Of a stretch of 64,000 nucleotides of DNA, positions 1 through 10,175 are shown piece after piece. The notes below the pieces were generated by a model that was not told the DNA's origin, searched no databases, and worked only from the letters and a program-made list of their open reading frames with translations. The stretch is taken from contig CM034237.1 of the NCBI GenBank assembly GCA_019916065.1, positions 24,727,340 through 24,791,339 of the forward strand, written 5' to 3'. Each line of letters opens with the position of its first letter. Position 1 is the first letter of the stretch. The position numbers and the translations under genes were made by a program. Origin of the DNA: Vitellaria paradoxa. Its lineage: Eukaryota > Streptophyta > Magnoliopsida > Ericales > Sapotaceae.

Positions 1-925
1 ACTATAATATAGTACTAGCTTGCTCGATAAGAAACACCTTCTCCCTTACATTTAATCCCCTCTTCATAGTACATAAGTCCTTTAAGAATTTAGCATATAA
101 AGGATTTTCTTGATGGCATCAAGTATAGTTATATTAACTTTCACCTATTTAAATACCTCTAATAACTCTACAGCTTGAGCTTGTTTTCTTACATTTACAA
201 ATTGCTGAGGAAATGGTGCTTTAGGGACATACTCTCTTGAAACAATTATAGGTCCCTTAACTTCATCTTTCTTTTCTTCTCTTTCTTCTTTCTCAATTTA
301 ATTCTTTTCTTTCTCAAAATGTTCTTCTTTATTTGTTGTGCTTAATTGCTTATCTACCTTCTTTTTATCTTCTATCATCCACTTAGGTTCCAACTCTTCC
401 CTAGGCTCAGCTACCTGTGAATGGTTTTATCTATAGTTTTACTACTCCTAAGCATCGTGATGATTTGTACCTGTTCAATATTCCTAGGTGAGTTAGAAGA
501 TCCTTAAGCTTGTTTTACCTGAGCCTTTGGATTTGGATGTGGTTAAGCAAGGAATTGTTATTTTGGTTGAGAGCTTAATGCTTGAGTTAAAAGAGTCAAT
601 TGGTTCCATATATCATCCATGGTTCTGTTATTTTGGGCCCACAGTGATGACTGTGTGGTCATGAATTGCTGTAGTGTCTTTTCAGTAGACCTTTTATTTA
701 GGGGAAGATATGTATTCTGTTATGGTCCTAGATTCTGAGCCGACTCAAGGTTATGGATTGGAACTTAAAGAATAGGTGGAGGTAGGGCAGCGTGATATTC
801 CTGAGGTACTTGTGCCCTATTGTTTCTCTAGCTAAAATTAGGATGGTTCCTCTAACTCGGATTATATGTCTCAAAATAGGGGTTTCCCTTTTGATTTTGT
901 CCCCGATATGGTAGGCAGAATTGAT

Positions 926-1915
926 TCAAGGCATGAACAAGAAGCTCACTAGTTTCTTAACCTTGTATAACCTTTTTAATAGTGGGATAGTCATCAGTCC
1001 TATGTGCTTGACTGTCACAAACGAGGCAATAGACAGTCGCGAGGGTTCTTTAATGACTAACATATCCTTCTTTAGTTTTAGAGTCTCAGTTTCTTTTGTT
1101 AATGTGGCAAGTCTCACCTTAAAGTCACCTGATTCATTCAAATGATGTATACGACCTTTAAATAGATTACCAGTAACCTCATTTTGTTAAGATCCCATAG
1201 TATCCCATGTCTATGCATTCTTAGCTAAGAATTCAAAATAGTCATAAGCTTTCTTTGGTGTTTTGTCATAAAATTATCTATTGAACATGGTTTCTACAAA
1301 CTATTTTAACTATGGCATCAGTGATCCATAAAAGATAATTGCAGGATGCTAAATCTTAAATCTATGATGCGGACAAAAATGTAATAAAGTTTTGAACCTT
1401 TCCCAGCACTGATAGAAAGTTTCACTGGTTTGTGGGTCAAAGTTCAAGATTTGATGTTGTATGGCATCAGTTCTATTTGGAGGAAAGAATTTCTTTAAGA
1501 ACCTAGCATGCATCTCGTCCCATTTGTGAATGAAATTAGATGGTAAAAACTCAAGCCATTGGGCTGCTTTATCTTTCAGAGAGAACAGGAAAAGTTTAAG
1601 GAATGAAAGTTCAATGGGACAGCTTTGGTCTTTTATGGTTGCACAAATATTCATAAAACGAGTGAGATGATTGTACGGGTTCTCGGAATCCATACCATAA
1701 AAAGTGGGTAAAAATTAAATCATACCAGGCTTAAAATTAAAAACCCATTGATTATCAGGCCACATAATGCATGACTCAGGTGTGTGCCTATCTTGTTGTA
1801 AAATGTCCCTTACGGACCATCTTACAACAACATTCTGATTATCACCTTCTACCATCTCTAATCTAGAAGTAGGAGAAGAAGGGAATTGAAGGTCTACGAA
1901 AAGATTTGTGGGCAC
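926..1915 (-). pseudogene. Broken retrotransposon gag (element C)
   Basis: The minus-strand frames 1715-1915 and 1349-1693 join across a single in-frame TAA. Together they read as a plant Ty3 gag: an N-terminal segment ending in FNFKPGMI, then the capsid-like core with LFLFSLKDKAAQWL, FLKKFFPPNRT and FYQCWERFKTLLHFCPHH. Further on, near 985-1030, another frame gives a zinc-knuckle-like CLVC-x4-H in which the last Cys is Tyr, followed by a HPNFS segment near 830. Stops and frameshifts make it non-functional. The FYQCWERF motif matches FYKCWERF in the gag of elements A and B, which supports common descent. Confidence 0.8.
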
Positions 1916-2134
1916 AAAAGGTGGGTTGATTGGGTTAGAACATTGCTATCTACCATTACCTCCCCATTTCCAAGCACTCATAAGCAAGAAAAGGTTTCAC
2001 CATAAAAGGAACTGCTATCCAAACAGAAGTTGTTCGCATCCAGACGGTAGAGAAAGTTCTAGAAATTTATTTTTTCCAAAAGAAACAGTAGATAAGAAAA
2101 CCTAAATTACCCTTGAATTTCAAAAGATTTTTAG

Positions 2135-2154
2135 CTTCCCTAGCAACGGCACCA
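2135..2154 (-). other. Degenerate tRNA-Asp primer binding site of element C
   Basis: The minus strand reads TGGTGCCGTTGCTAGGGAAG, a mutated form of the TGGCGCCGTTGCCGGGGA complement of plant tRNA-Asp. It lies 6 bases from the inferred LTR edge, the same spacing as in elements A and B. Confidence 0.7.
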
Positions 2155-2160
2155 AAAATA

Positions 2161-3555
2161 TTTACTGCCTCTAAAATATGTAACTAGGTTAACGCTCAAG
2201 TACAAGGTGTACATTGTAGTTTAACCCTAGTGAGACCAGGTATCAAATCCACGGGAAGCCTAAAGAATTTTTTTTTTATTCCCAGGATTTTCTAAATTTA
2301 ATGTCTGCTGTTTATGCTGTCAAAAAGTAAATCTCTAGGTTTTAGAAAAGTTTTGAGTTTAACCTAAGATATGCAAAAAAAAAAAAAGATGCTGAAAATT
2401 AAACTAAAGACAAATAAAATAAAAGTCACCCAACAAAAAATTAAAGTAACTAAACAAACAAAACAATAATTAAATAAATAAAACAAAACAATGAATAAAA
2501 AGAAAAACTGTGAATGAATTTTGAATATTTGAACTTAATAAACGCGAATATTGATCCAACCTATTAATCGGGGTTGATTCCTTATTTCATGATTCGATGT
2601 GATTTTTATCTCAATTTAAGTTTCACGTGAAGGAAAAAAATCAAAAAATATTTTCTTGAAAACCTTTTAAAATCCAAAACACAATTTTCAAACCTCGTTT
2701 AGGATAGAAAAACAAAAAATATTCTAATATTTTATTTTTGGTTCAAATCTAATTTCATTATTTCAAAAATATAAGGAAACTCTTAATTAAGAATTCTTAT
2801 CAAGGATTACCGAGAATATGATCAAGAAAACTTGTTTTCAAAGGTTTTTGAAAATAAATAAATGCAGATCTGAAAAATATAAACCCATACTTGCAAGTTT
2901 TCACATTACATACATAGATCTATTCACATCTCATCATTCATAACAATCCACCCGTCATTAGTGGGTTGGATCAAGAAAAATAATCTAGCCTTGCGTGAAT
3001 ATAATTGTAAAGTAGCAATTAAAAGGAGAACGAGAAGCGAAAATAAACTCCATTAATATAACTTTGGAAGAACTTGCAATATATTGAAGCAATCACCAAT
3101 TTGGATCCAATATGTAAAATAAAAACTCTCCAACTAATCTATATTCTCTAGAAACTGAATCAGTATAACTGGAAAAAGCTATGTACGACTACTATAGTAT
3201 AACACGTATTTATAGAATGAAACTAAACCTAAACCTAATTATTCGTGCAGTAATCAACTGCTACCATTTGAACGGAATGACATGGTGTTTGGACGGCAGA
3301 GAAGAAGCAATGGTATTTAATCTGAATCTTTATACTCCGAGCTACAGTCTAGCTGCTGTTCGAACCGGTTTGTGGGGGTCCAGATGGCAGAGTCATTTCT
3401 TTCAGCTGCATTCAACTCCTTTATCCAATTATCTACACATTGAAGCAGTTATTTGATATTAGTGAAAAACTATATAAAAACTATCATAATCTACCACTTA
3501 AACATGATAAAGCCATGTAAATCAGATTATTATGACTACACTTTTCAAGTGTAAT
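2161..3555 (-). repeat. 5' LTR of element C (approximate ends)
   Basis: The plus-strand left part (2188-2262) aligns with the left part of the element A LTR: a CTCAAGT-x-CAAGG core, then GTAGTTTAA and a GAGACC/GAGTCC block. The right end (3540-3555) matches the CACTTTTCAAGTG end of the A LTR. A single copy of the module that is triplicated in A (TTACCGAGAATATGATCAAG) lies near 2808-2828. Termini are mutated, so the ends are estimated by homology. Confidence 0.7.
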
Positions 3556-4013
3556 AAATACCATAGAGTTCTGCTTCCAGTGTTCAATTTCTATTTCATA
3601 GTGGTAGAATCGATTTAAAATTTAATTCCCGTTCAATATAATATAGTAGTTTTCAAAATAAGCATTCTTCAAATACATTAAACTCAAGTTCTAGCATTCA
3701 ATTTCAAATTTCAAAATTTCTTTTTCACATGTTCTTCACCTTTAGGTTCTAGTTTTCTATTTATTTAATTTTTTTCATTTAATTTCAACTTTTAGTTTTT
3801 TTTTTAATCTATTTCAACCATGCATAGATAATTTTTATACTTGAGCTAAACCTGTTAATGATGATGATTTTGTGATTATTTTGGGTATTTTTGTTCTTAA
3901 CTAATCTGCTATTTTAGAGCATGGAAATTTATGAATATTGTTTTTAATCTTCTGAAAACCATGAAGACTGATTAAATTTCACTAAAATCTCTATTATTCT
4001 TAATGTCTCAAAG

Positions 4014-4018
4014 CTGTT
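4014..4018. repeat. Target site duplication of element A, left copy (CTGTT)
   Basis: CTGTT directly abuts the TG terminus at 4019. The matching copy is at 12014-12018. Confidence 0.9.
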
Positions 4019-5855
4019 TGACCGCTATTAGAAAATGCGTCTAAATTAACCCCCAAGTGCAAGGGCGTGCGGTGTAGTTTTAACTCGGTGAGTCCGAGGT
4101 CGAATTCACAAGGAGCCTATGATATTTAGTTTCTAGGTTAAAATGGAAATCCTAAATTTGATTGTAAACTAAGTTTGAAAAGTTAATTAAAACTAATTCC
4201 TAGGGTTTTGCAAGTTCAAAATGTAAACTAAAACAAATTAACAACTTATTACCAAAATTCCAGTAATTTAAAATTGATTTTTTTGATTCAAGGGATAAAA
4301 TATTAGCTAAATGAATTTTTCCTAATTTAAATGCGCAGCAAAATAATCTAATCTAAAAACTGCAATGTAAATACTTCAATTAAATCAAACAAAGGCAATT
4401 CAATTAATAAGCAAATAAATTTGAGAAGTCCTTGATCCAACTATCAATCCGGGTAGTTTACGTCTTCACTATGGGATGAGTTGTAATACTTGCGTTAAAA
4501 CCTAAATTAGGATTTATTCGAAAATTATTGAGAAAGTTTTAATCAAAAGCTTTTACCAGTGATTACAGAGAATATAGTCAAAAACTTCTATTTTCGAAGT
4601 GTTTTCAAACAATCCTATTCGAATTCGGATTCAAATCCAATTCTTCTAGTTTATCCAAAATTATTAAGAAAGTTTTAATCGAAAACCTTTACCAGTGATT
4701 ACAGAGAATATAGTCAAAGATTTTCGTTTTCGAATGTTTCTGAAATAAACTAATTCAAATTAGGATTCAAAATCTGAATTTTCAGTTCTTCAAAATTATT
4801 GAGAAAATTTTAATCGAAAACCCTTACCAGTGATTACAGAGAATATAGTCAAAGGTTTTCGTTTTCGAAAGTTTTTGAAAGAACTGAATTAGGTTTTAAA
4901 AAGTGTAGATCCCTTCGCATGAGCTTTCGCAAACCATGCGAAGGGTCTACGTACATCCCATAGATCAGAGTAAACTACCCTTTCTTGATTCATTGAATCA
5001 AGAACTAGGGTTTCTACGCTAGCATGATTTTAAACAAAACGAAAGCATAAACATTAGATGTACCACTAGAAAATAATAAATCATATATTAAATTAACGAA
5101 ACGAAAGTCAACTTACACGGCAAGCAACTCTGAAACTACGTAATGAAAGAGCAGTGCAGCGAAGAATAACCAAACATCGAACAACTCCATAAACAAGACA
5201 AGTAATTGAAAACTCTCTAAAAAAGCTATTCTAAAACTCTCAAAGTATCTGAAAATATGAAAAAGAGGTTCCTAAAGTATGTAGAACTAAAAACTAGGGC
5301 CCCCTTGGGTCGGCCATGTAGCAGATGTTATAAAGAAGTTGTAAAGAAAACCCTAAAAGACGGAGTGAAGCCGCACGCGCATAACACACTGTGGTCTGGA
5401 CCGTTTGGCAGGTGGTCCGGACCACAGAAACTTTGTTCTTCAAGTTCTGCTTCTCGTTTGCTGCTTCTGACAGCTTTCTGTCCTCAACTTCCACTGTGAT
5501 TTGGACCTCGAAAACGATCGATTCAGGCTTCGGTTAAAGCACGAAAGTTGTAGCCCTTTGAGTCTTCTTTCCAACCCAAAAAGAATCAGGTCAATCCGAG
5601 TTTTGAGTGAGAAGATATGGTCGAAATACTGACAGAGTGTCAAGCTGGAACTTCAGCTGCACACCACTTCAACCATCTAGAACTTCGGACCCTTTTTCTC
5701 TCCTCGGCGGCCACTTTCATCATTGCTAATCTCACTTATTTTACCCCTTTACCTGCAATTAAGAAAATAATAATAAAAATTCAAAATAAACTACTTAAAT
5801 GCATCAAAAGTTATATAAAAGTGGAGTTTGTAATAGCACTTTTCAAGTGCAATCA
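4019..5855 (-). repeat. 3' LTR of element A
   Basis: This 1837-bp repeat is nearly identical to 10176-12013. It contains three tandem copies of a roughly 130-bp module with the core TTACCAGTGATTACAGAGAA (about 4521-4609, 4651-4746 and 4781-4883). It also has a hairpin-capable segment at 4911-4950 (CCTTCGCATG / CATGCGAAGG) and GC-rich palindromes near 5393-5426. The 80-codon frame at 5257-5499 is repeated in the other LTR and has no recognisable domain, so I do not call it a gene. Confidence 0.95.
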
Positions 5856-5866
5856 CACCCCCCAAC
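5856..5866 (-). other. Polypurine tract of element A
   Basis: The minus strand reads TTGGGGGGTG immediately before the 3' LTR, the expected position for the plus-strand primer. Element B has the same tract in the same place (20003-20012). Confidence 0.85.
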
Positions 5867-8174
5867 TTGAGTGTTGCTAGTCCCTAGCAATGCCCTTTAT
5901 TAAAATGAAATCCAACTACGATCCTATTTCTCTTTTCGTTGGAAACACGGCTACACTTAGCAACGTGTAGCAAGCCCTTTAAACCCCTAGGTTCCCCCTA
6001 GTGGACGAGTAAGGTCTCGTGAGAGTTTGCAATGATGCTACCCACAAACATCTATGGCATGGTCTCAATGTGTCAAAAAGTAATCAAGATCAAAAATGAA
6101 TCAAACTCAAGCCCAACAAGTCACAAAACCCAAATATCATGTGTAATTCCCAAGTGCTAAGCATTAATGCATGGACTATCAAAGTAGAAAGAGCATGTGT
6201 GCAAACTTGTTTCATTCATTCAACAAGGTTGCAAGAGCATAAACGGAACTAGGTTTTGACTTCAAATACTCACAAGGTACCACTCATAGAAAGAAATTCA
6301 CTCATCAAGGGTTCACACATACCTATTAGCATATAATGCTATCCTAGTTGCACATAACCCCACAAATAAGTGAGTGAACTGAAATGAAATTTAAAGTGGA
6401 CAGCTCGTAACCATGTTCCAATGCAAGTGTAAGAGATCACACCACACAACCTACATAAGACCACTACATGCACAATATAAGAGTTGCTTGCTTAGAATCC
6501 ACTAGGTCTTTGTTTTGGTTGTAACTTGGCCAGGGGTAATGGTTAACAATGGAGGATATGGAAATCAAAGCACATGTCTTGGGATAAAGATGCTCAAGTG
6601 CGCACAAGTCCCAAACTACCCAATTCCTTTCCAAACCCAACAAGAACTACAACAAGAAGCTTATTCACAAACTAACAAACGACTCATGGGACATTCTCAA
6701 TAATCACAATCCAATGCACACGTCCCAGAATTACACGAACAAAAAGAAATGGCAAACCTTTTTTTTTTTCTTTTCTTTTCTTTTTTTTTTCTTTTTTTTT
6801 TCTTTCTTTTTTTTTTCTTTTCTTTTTTTTTTCTTTTTTTTTTTCTTTCTTTTTTTGAAATAATGAAAATACATCAGCTAGATTCTCCACCCAATATTTC
6901 CTCTCAATGTGCTCTTAAAAATTTTCATTCCCAACCCCCATTCACATCATTGACTATTGAGGCACTTTTACAACCCAAGACATGTGAGAGTAAGGCTTAA
7001 AAGTGTGTGAACAATGTTACGGGATAATTATATGAGATGGGAACCAAAAAGAAAAAAATATATATATATTTATCACACACTTTATTAAAAAGGTTTCAAG
7101 TTGGTTCCTAGGATAATTCATAACCAAGAAAGGATAAAGAGGCCCAACAATAGCAAAGATGGCCTAGCATCATGCTCAAAGCTTGCAACAACTCATAATA
7201 TGCCAAGTGAAACTAATGCAAGTGTGTGTGATGCAATTGGTGCATTGGAAACCAAAATGAAGAATAAAAGGGCTGTGATTATGTGCAACCCCTCAAGAAA
7301 AGAATAATAGGCTCAAAAGCTCACCATTAAGGGGTATAAGTCTCTACCTAGTCCAAGAATGCTCAATTAACCAATGTTAAAGAAAATCAACTCCTAAGCA
7401 CATAAACTCTTCTATTGATAGTCAAAGATGCACAAGGTCATTATACAATCAACTTGAACTAAGTTTCCTATTAAAGCTTGAACAAAACTCATTCATCACT
7501 TTCTCACTTAATTCCACAATCGACCAAACCAGAAAGAAAGGATGACATGTAGGTACAAATGTGCTAAATTCATGTATTTATGCTTAAAGATGCTCAAAAA
7601 ATTTTAAATTTTTACAATTTTGGCACAAAAGGTCATCATGCGAACCCTACCCCCCAACTTAAAATTCACATTGTCCTCAATGTGAGAACCATGATGCATA
7701 TGTGGGTCTGTAGTGTGCAATAATGAGCATGATGATGAGCATGAAACAATAACAACAAAGGCACAAATAAGAACAAAGCACAAATTAAACCAAGCATGCA
7801 CCTATTATTCAAGCCACTTAAGGCATCACCTAATACATCCCCTCAACTTAGATTCTACAGCACTCCCAACAAGAACAATTATGTATGTGAAGTACCAATT
7901 AGAAGTGCAAAACTAAATAAAAGGGAGAGGAAGGATATTACCTCAAGAGCTTCCTTATTTGAAGAAAAGAAAAGAACTTGAGCAGTTTATTCCTTTGAAT
8001 TAAATTGTACTAAAAGAAAAAAATAAAACTTCTACGAGATAAAATGTTAGAATAAACAAATAAAAGTAAAATAAAAGAAAATTAAAATTAACCTAGGCAG
8101 AAAGAAAACTAAAATAAATAAATAAGTAAATAAAATCTAATCTACTAATATACAAGGTTTAATGCCAAAACATA
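5867..8174 (-). other. Non-coding 3' domain of element A
   Basis: About 2.3 kb between the gag stop and the polypurine tract has no long frame. It is clearly related, block by block, to the same region of element B (17698-20012), which has almost the same length. Shared blocks include the inverted repeat ACATTGTCCTCAATGT (7668-7683) followed by a G-rich tract (minus strand TTGGGGGGTAGGG), a long purine/pyrimidine-biased tract (6750-6857), and the segment near 5985-6060 with CCCTAGGTTCCCC and GAGTAAGGTCTCG. The frame at 6749-7000 is only the poly-T/C tract read as Phe/Ser and is not a gene. Confidence 0.7.
6750..6857. repeat. T/C homopolymer-rich tract (purine-rich on the element strand)
   Basis: About 108 bases are almost pure T with scattered C. 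On the element A strand this is an A/G tract. Element B carries an A-rich tract at the equivalent place (18982-19039). Confidence 0.85.
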
Positions 8175-10064
8175 CTATCCAACTCCTAATCTCTCCCAAG
8201 CCTTACCAAATGGCTTTAGGAATGAAATATTCTCCTTGGGCCCAAGACTTACTGAAAATGAGTGTGCTCCTAGTGCAGAAAACACTAGAAAATGCATGGC
8301 CTTGTGGGAATCCTTGAATCCCAAATATGACCTAAATTTATTTGCATATGTGAACATGGAATGTAGTTGTGGGTTTTCTAGTATCCCCTCGACACCTAAA
8401 AAGTCAATGCAAACTATTTTTTTGGTCTCCACCACTTCCCTAAATGTGTGGTCAGTCTTAGTCAAAACATGTTCAGTTCCCTCAGTAAGATTCCTAGTTG
8501 GGGCGACAGCAAAAGATGAGAGTTGTGCACCACTCTCACTCTTAGGCTTGTCTATCGAACTCTCAAAGGATGATAAAGAAAATTCACTCTCATAAGAGTC
8601 CTGCGTAATTGAAGTAGGAACCCAACCATAATTAGAATCATACTTCCACTCAAATATAGGGGTCTCAACAGGTAAGTCATCAAGTGTACTAGCCCCAACA
8701 GGAAAAGATATATCAGAAGTGGTCTCAGTGAGTGGTATAGTGGAACATGATGAAACTAAAGTGACTGGCTTAACAGTGTGTTCCTCTGAACCTCTGGCAT
8801 TAAAGTTCTCAGAATAAGTCTTAGGACTTTCCAAGGTCATCTGAGTTGTCAGGGTGGGATGAGCTTCAAGCTCTGTGGTGGTGTTGGTTGGCATGTCCTC
8901 TAGACTCTCAACAGATGAAGTCTCGTGCACGTTAGAGTTTGGTGGGAACAAGTCAAAGGGCCCATTCCCTTCATTATCGCAACCATTATCAGAATAGTCA
9001 CTCCACTCAAAGTCTAGGGTTTTTGAATTAGAATTTTCTCGTGCAAGTAACAAAAAGGGCCTAGATTCAGCTATTTCAGCTTCAGTGCGTGGACGAATAT
9101 AAGGACATGCTGTGGACTCGAACAATGTATCATCTAATGTAGAGTCAATATGTGTGGAAGTCTCATGTGCACTAGAATCTACTTTTAAGTTAACTTCTTC
9201 CCTATGTTGAGTTTTCTTGCAGAGTGACTCAACTTGTGTATTGCTAGATTCAGTAAGCCAATGATCTAGAGGTTCCTCGGACTGGCCCTCGGTGAGTAGA
9301 GTGGAGTTGGGACAAGCAATATCCAAGTAATCAGGTCCAACACCTACTCCATTTTCTAAGGATTGAACATAAGAATCAAGTGAAGTAGGAGGATGTGGGA
9401 AAGAATCCGTGTGGCTTTCAAGTGACTGAGGTTCAAAACTAGGTTCAAGTTTTTCTTGTGGCTTGGTGTGTTCATAGAAAAATTCAAAAAATGACCATGC
9501 CTCTTCTGGGGTAAGGTCAAGAAATTCCTTACCCAAACTTTTATCAAATGGTTGGTGTAACTCACAAGGTAGAGCATTGTAGAATATGCCTAGAATGTAC
9601 CACAGTTCTAGTCCATGATTTGGGAAAGTTTCTAAAAGGTTTTTAAATCTCTCCCAGCATTTATAAAATACTTCACCCTTCTTGAAACAAAAACTTCTAA
9701 TTTGAAAGCGGAAAGTGAAGTTTTGAAAATTGGGGAGAAACTTTGCAATAAAATCATTTTGTAACTCTTCCCAAATATTAATGGACCAAGTAGCGGCACG
9801 ACACCAATCATCAGCTACTCCACATAATGATAACGGGAAAAAATTATACTTAAATGTGTTATCTATGTAACCACTCGTGCAATAGAAACAAACTGACTCA
9901 AAACGTTCTAAATGAACTCTAGGGTCCTCATGTTGAAGTCCATAAAATTTAGGTAACATGGAAAAAGTTTCTAGGCAAAATTCAATTCCATAAATGCTGC
10001 CTAAATAACTAATGAGTGGGTGAATGGTGTCTGGTGAACCAGAATTATAAGGAAAATAATCCAT
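8175..10064 (-). CDS. Gag-like protein of element A (intact, 629 aa)
   Basis: This is the only long frame of element A and starts 111 bp after the 5' LTR. Residues about 35-170 form a retrotransposon gag/capsid-like domain: HLERFESVC, FFPLSLCGVADDWC, FIAKFLPNFQ, FRFQIRSF and FYKCWERFKNLLETFPNHG (133-151), then KEFLDLTPEEAWSFFEFF. This is the part expected to assemble virus-like particles in the cytoplasm. Residues about 200-540 are acidic and Ser/Thr-rich. There is no CCHC zinc knuckle, protease or polymerase motif. The C-terminus ends FLKPFGKAWERLGVG, a motif also seen at the end of the element B frames (FLKPFVDAWDREGVG). The uninterrupted frame in a recent insertion suggests coding function was kept. 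The particle role comes from the family; packaging of its own RNA is inferred. Confidence 0.85.
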   Translation of the reverse strand: MDYFPYNSGSPDTIHPLISYLGSIYGIEFCLETFSMLPKFYGLQHEDPRVHLERFESVCFYCTSGYIDNTFKYNFFPLSLCGVADDWCRAATWSINIWEELQNDFIAKFLPNFQNFTFRFQIRSFCFKKGEVFYKCWERFKNLLETFPNHGLELWYILGIFYNALPCELHQPFDKSLGKEFLDLTPEEAWSFFEFFYEHTKPQEKLEPSFEPQSLESHTDSFPHPPTSLDSYVQSLENGVGVGPDYLDIACPNSTLLTEGQSEEPLDHWLTESSNTQVESLCKKTQHREEVNLKVDSSAHETSTHIDSTLDDTLFESTACPYIRPRTEAEIAESRPFLLLARENSNSKTLDFEWSDYSDNGCDNEGNGPFDLFPPNSNVHETSSVESLEDMPTNTTTELEAHPTLTTQMTLESPKTYSENFNARGSEEHTVKPVTLVSSCSTIPLTETTSDISFPVGASTLDDLPVETPIFEWKYDSNYGWVPTSITQDSYESEFSLSSFESSIDKPKSESGAQLSSFAVAPTRNLTEGTEHVLTKTDHTFREVVETKKIVCIDFLGVEGILENPQLHSMFTYANKFRSYLGFKDSHKAMHFLVFSALGAHSFSVSLGPKENISFLKPFGKAWERLGVG

Positions 10065-10151
10065 GTTAAAAAATTTTATTTTATTATTATTTTTTTTTTA
10101 GAAAAAGAAGTTAACTTAAAAATGAAAACAACCTAAAAACTAAAATTTGGC

Positions 10152-10169
10152 TCCCCGGCAACGGCGCCA
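10152..10169 (-). other. tRNA-Asp primer binding site of element A
   Basis: The minus strand reads TGGCGCCGTTGCCGGGGA, complementary to the 3' end of plant tRNA-Asp including the CCA tail. It lies 6 bases (AGTTTT) after the 5' LTR. Confidence 0.92.
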
Positions 10170-10175
10170 AAAACT

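Larger units (their letters stand above)
1..3555 (-). mobile_element. Element C: degraded Ty3/gypsy (Athila/Tat-like) retrotransposon, left part outside the window
   Basis: Read on the minus strand, the order is 5' LTR (about 2161-3555), a mutated tRNA-Asp primer site (2135-2154), a broken gag (down to about 930) and then sequence resembling the gag-to-protease linker of Athila/Tat elements (1-120, with the pattern YAKFLKDLCT-x-KR in one frame). The LTR ends lack intact TG/CA and the coding frames contain stops, so this is an old copy. Its 3' half and 3' LTR would lie left of position 1. The LTR starts on the plus strand with sequence alignable to the LTR of element A, so the two families are related. 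Superfamily is well supported; lineage is inferred. Confidence 0.75.

Noticed and set aside
5257..5499. 80-codon frame starting MKKRFLKYVELK, repeated at 11415-11657
   Set aside because: It lies within the LTRs of element A and its second copy is simply the other LTR. No domain, and the frame runs antisense to the element.
6749..7000. Phe-rich frame and its antisense Lys-rich frame
   Set aside because: Both are translations of a T/C simple-sequence tract.
8236..8595. 119-codon plus-strand frame
   Set aside because: It is the antisense shadow of the element A gag C-terminus.
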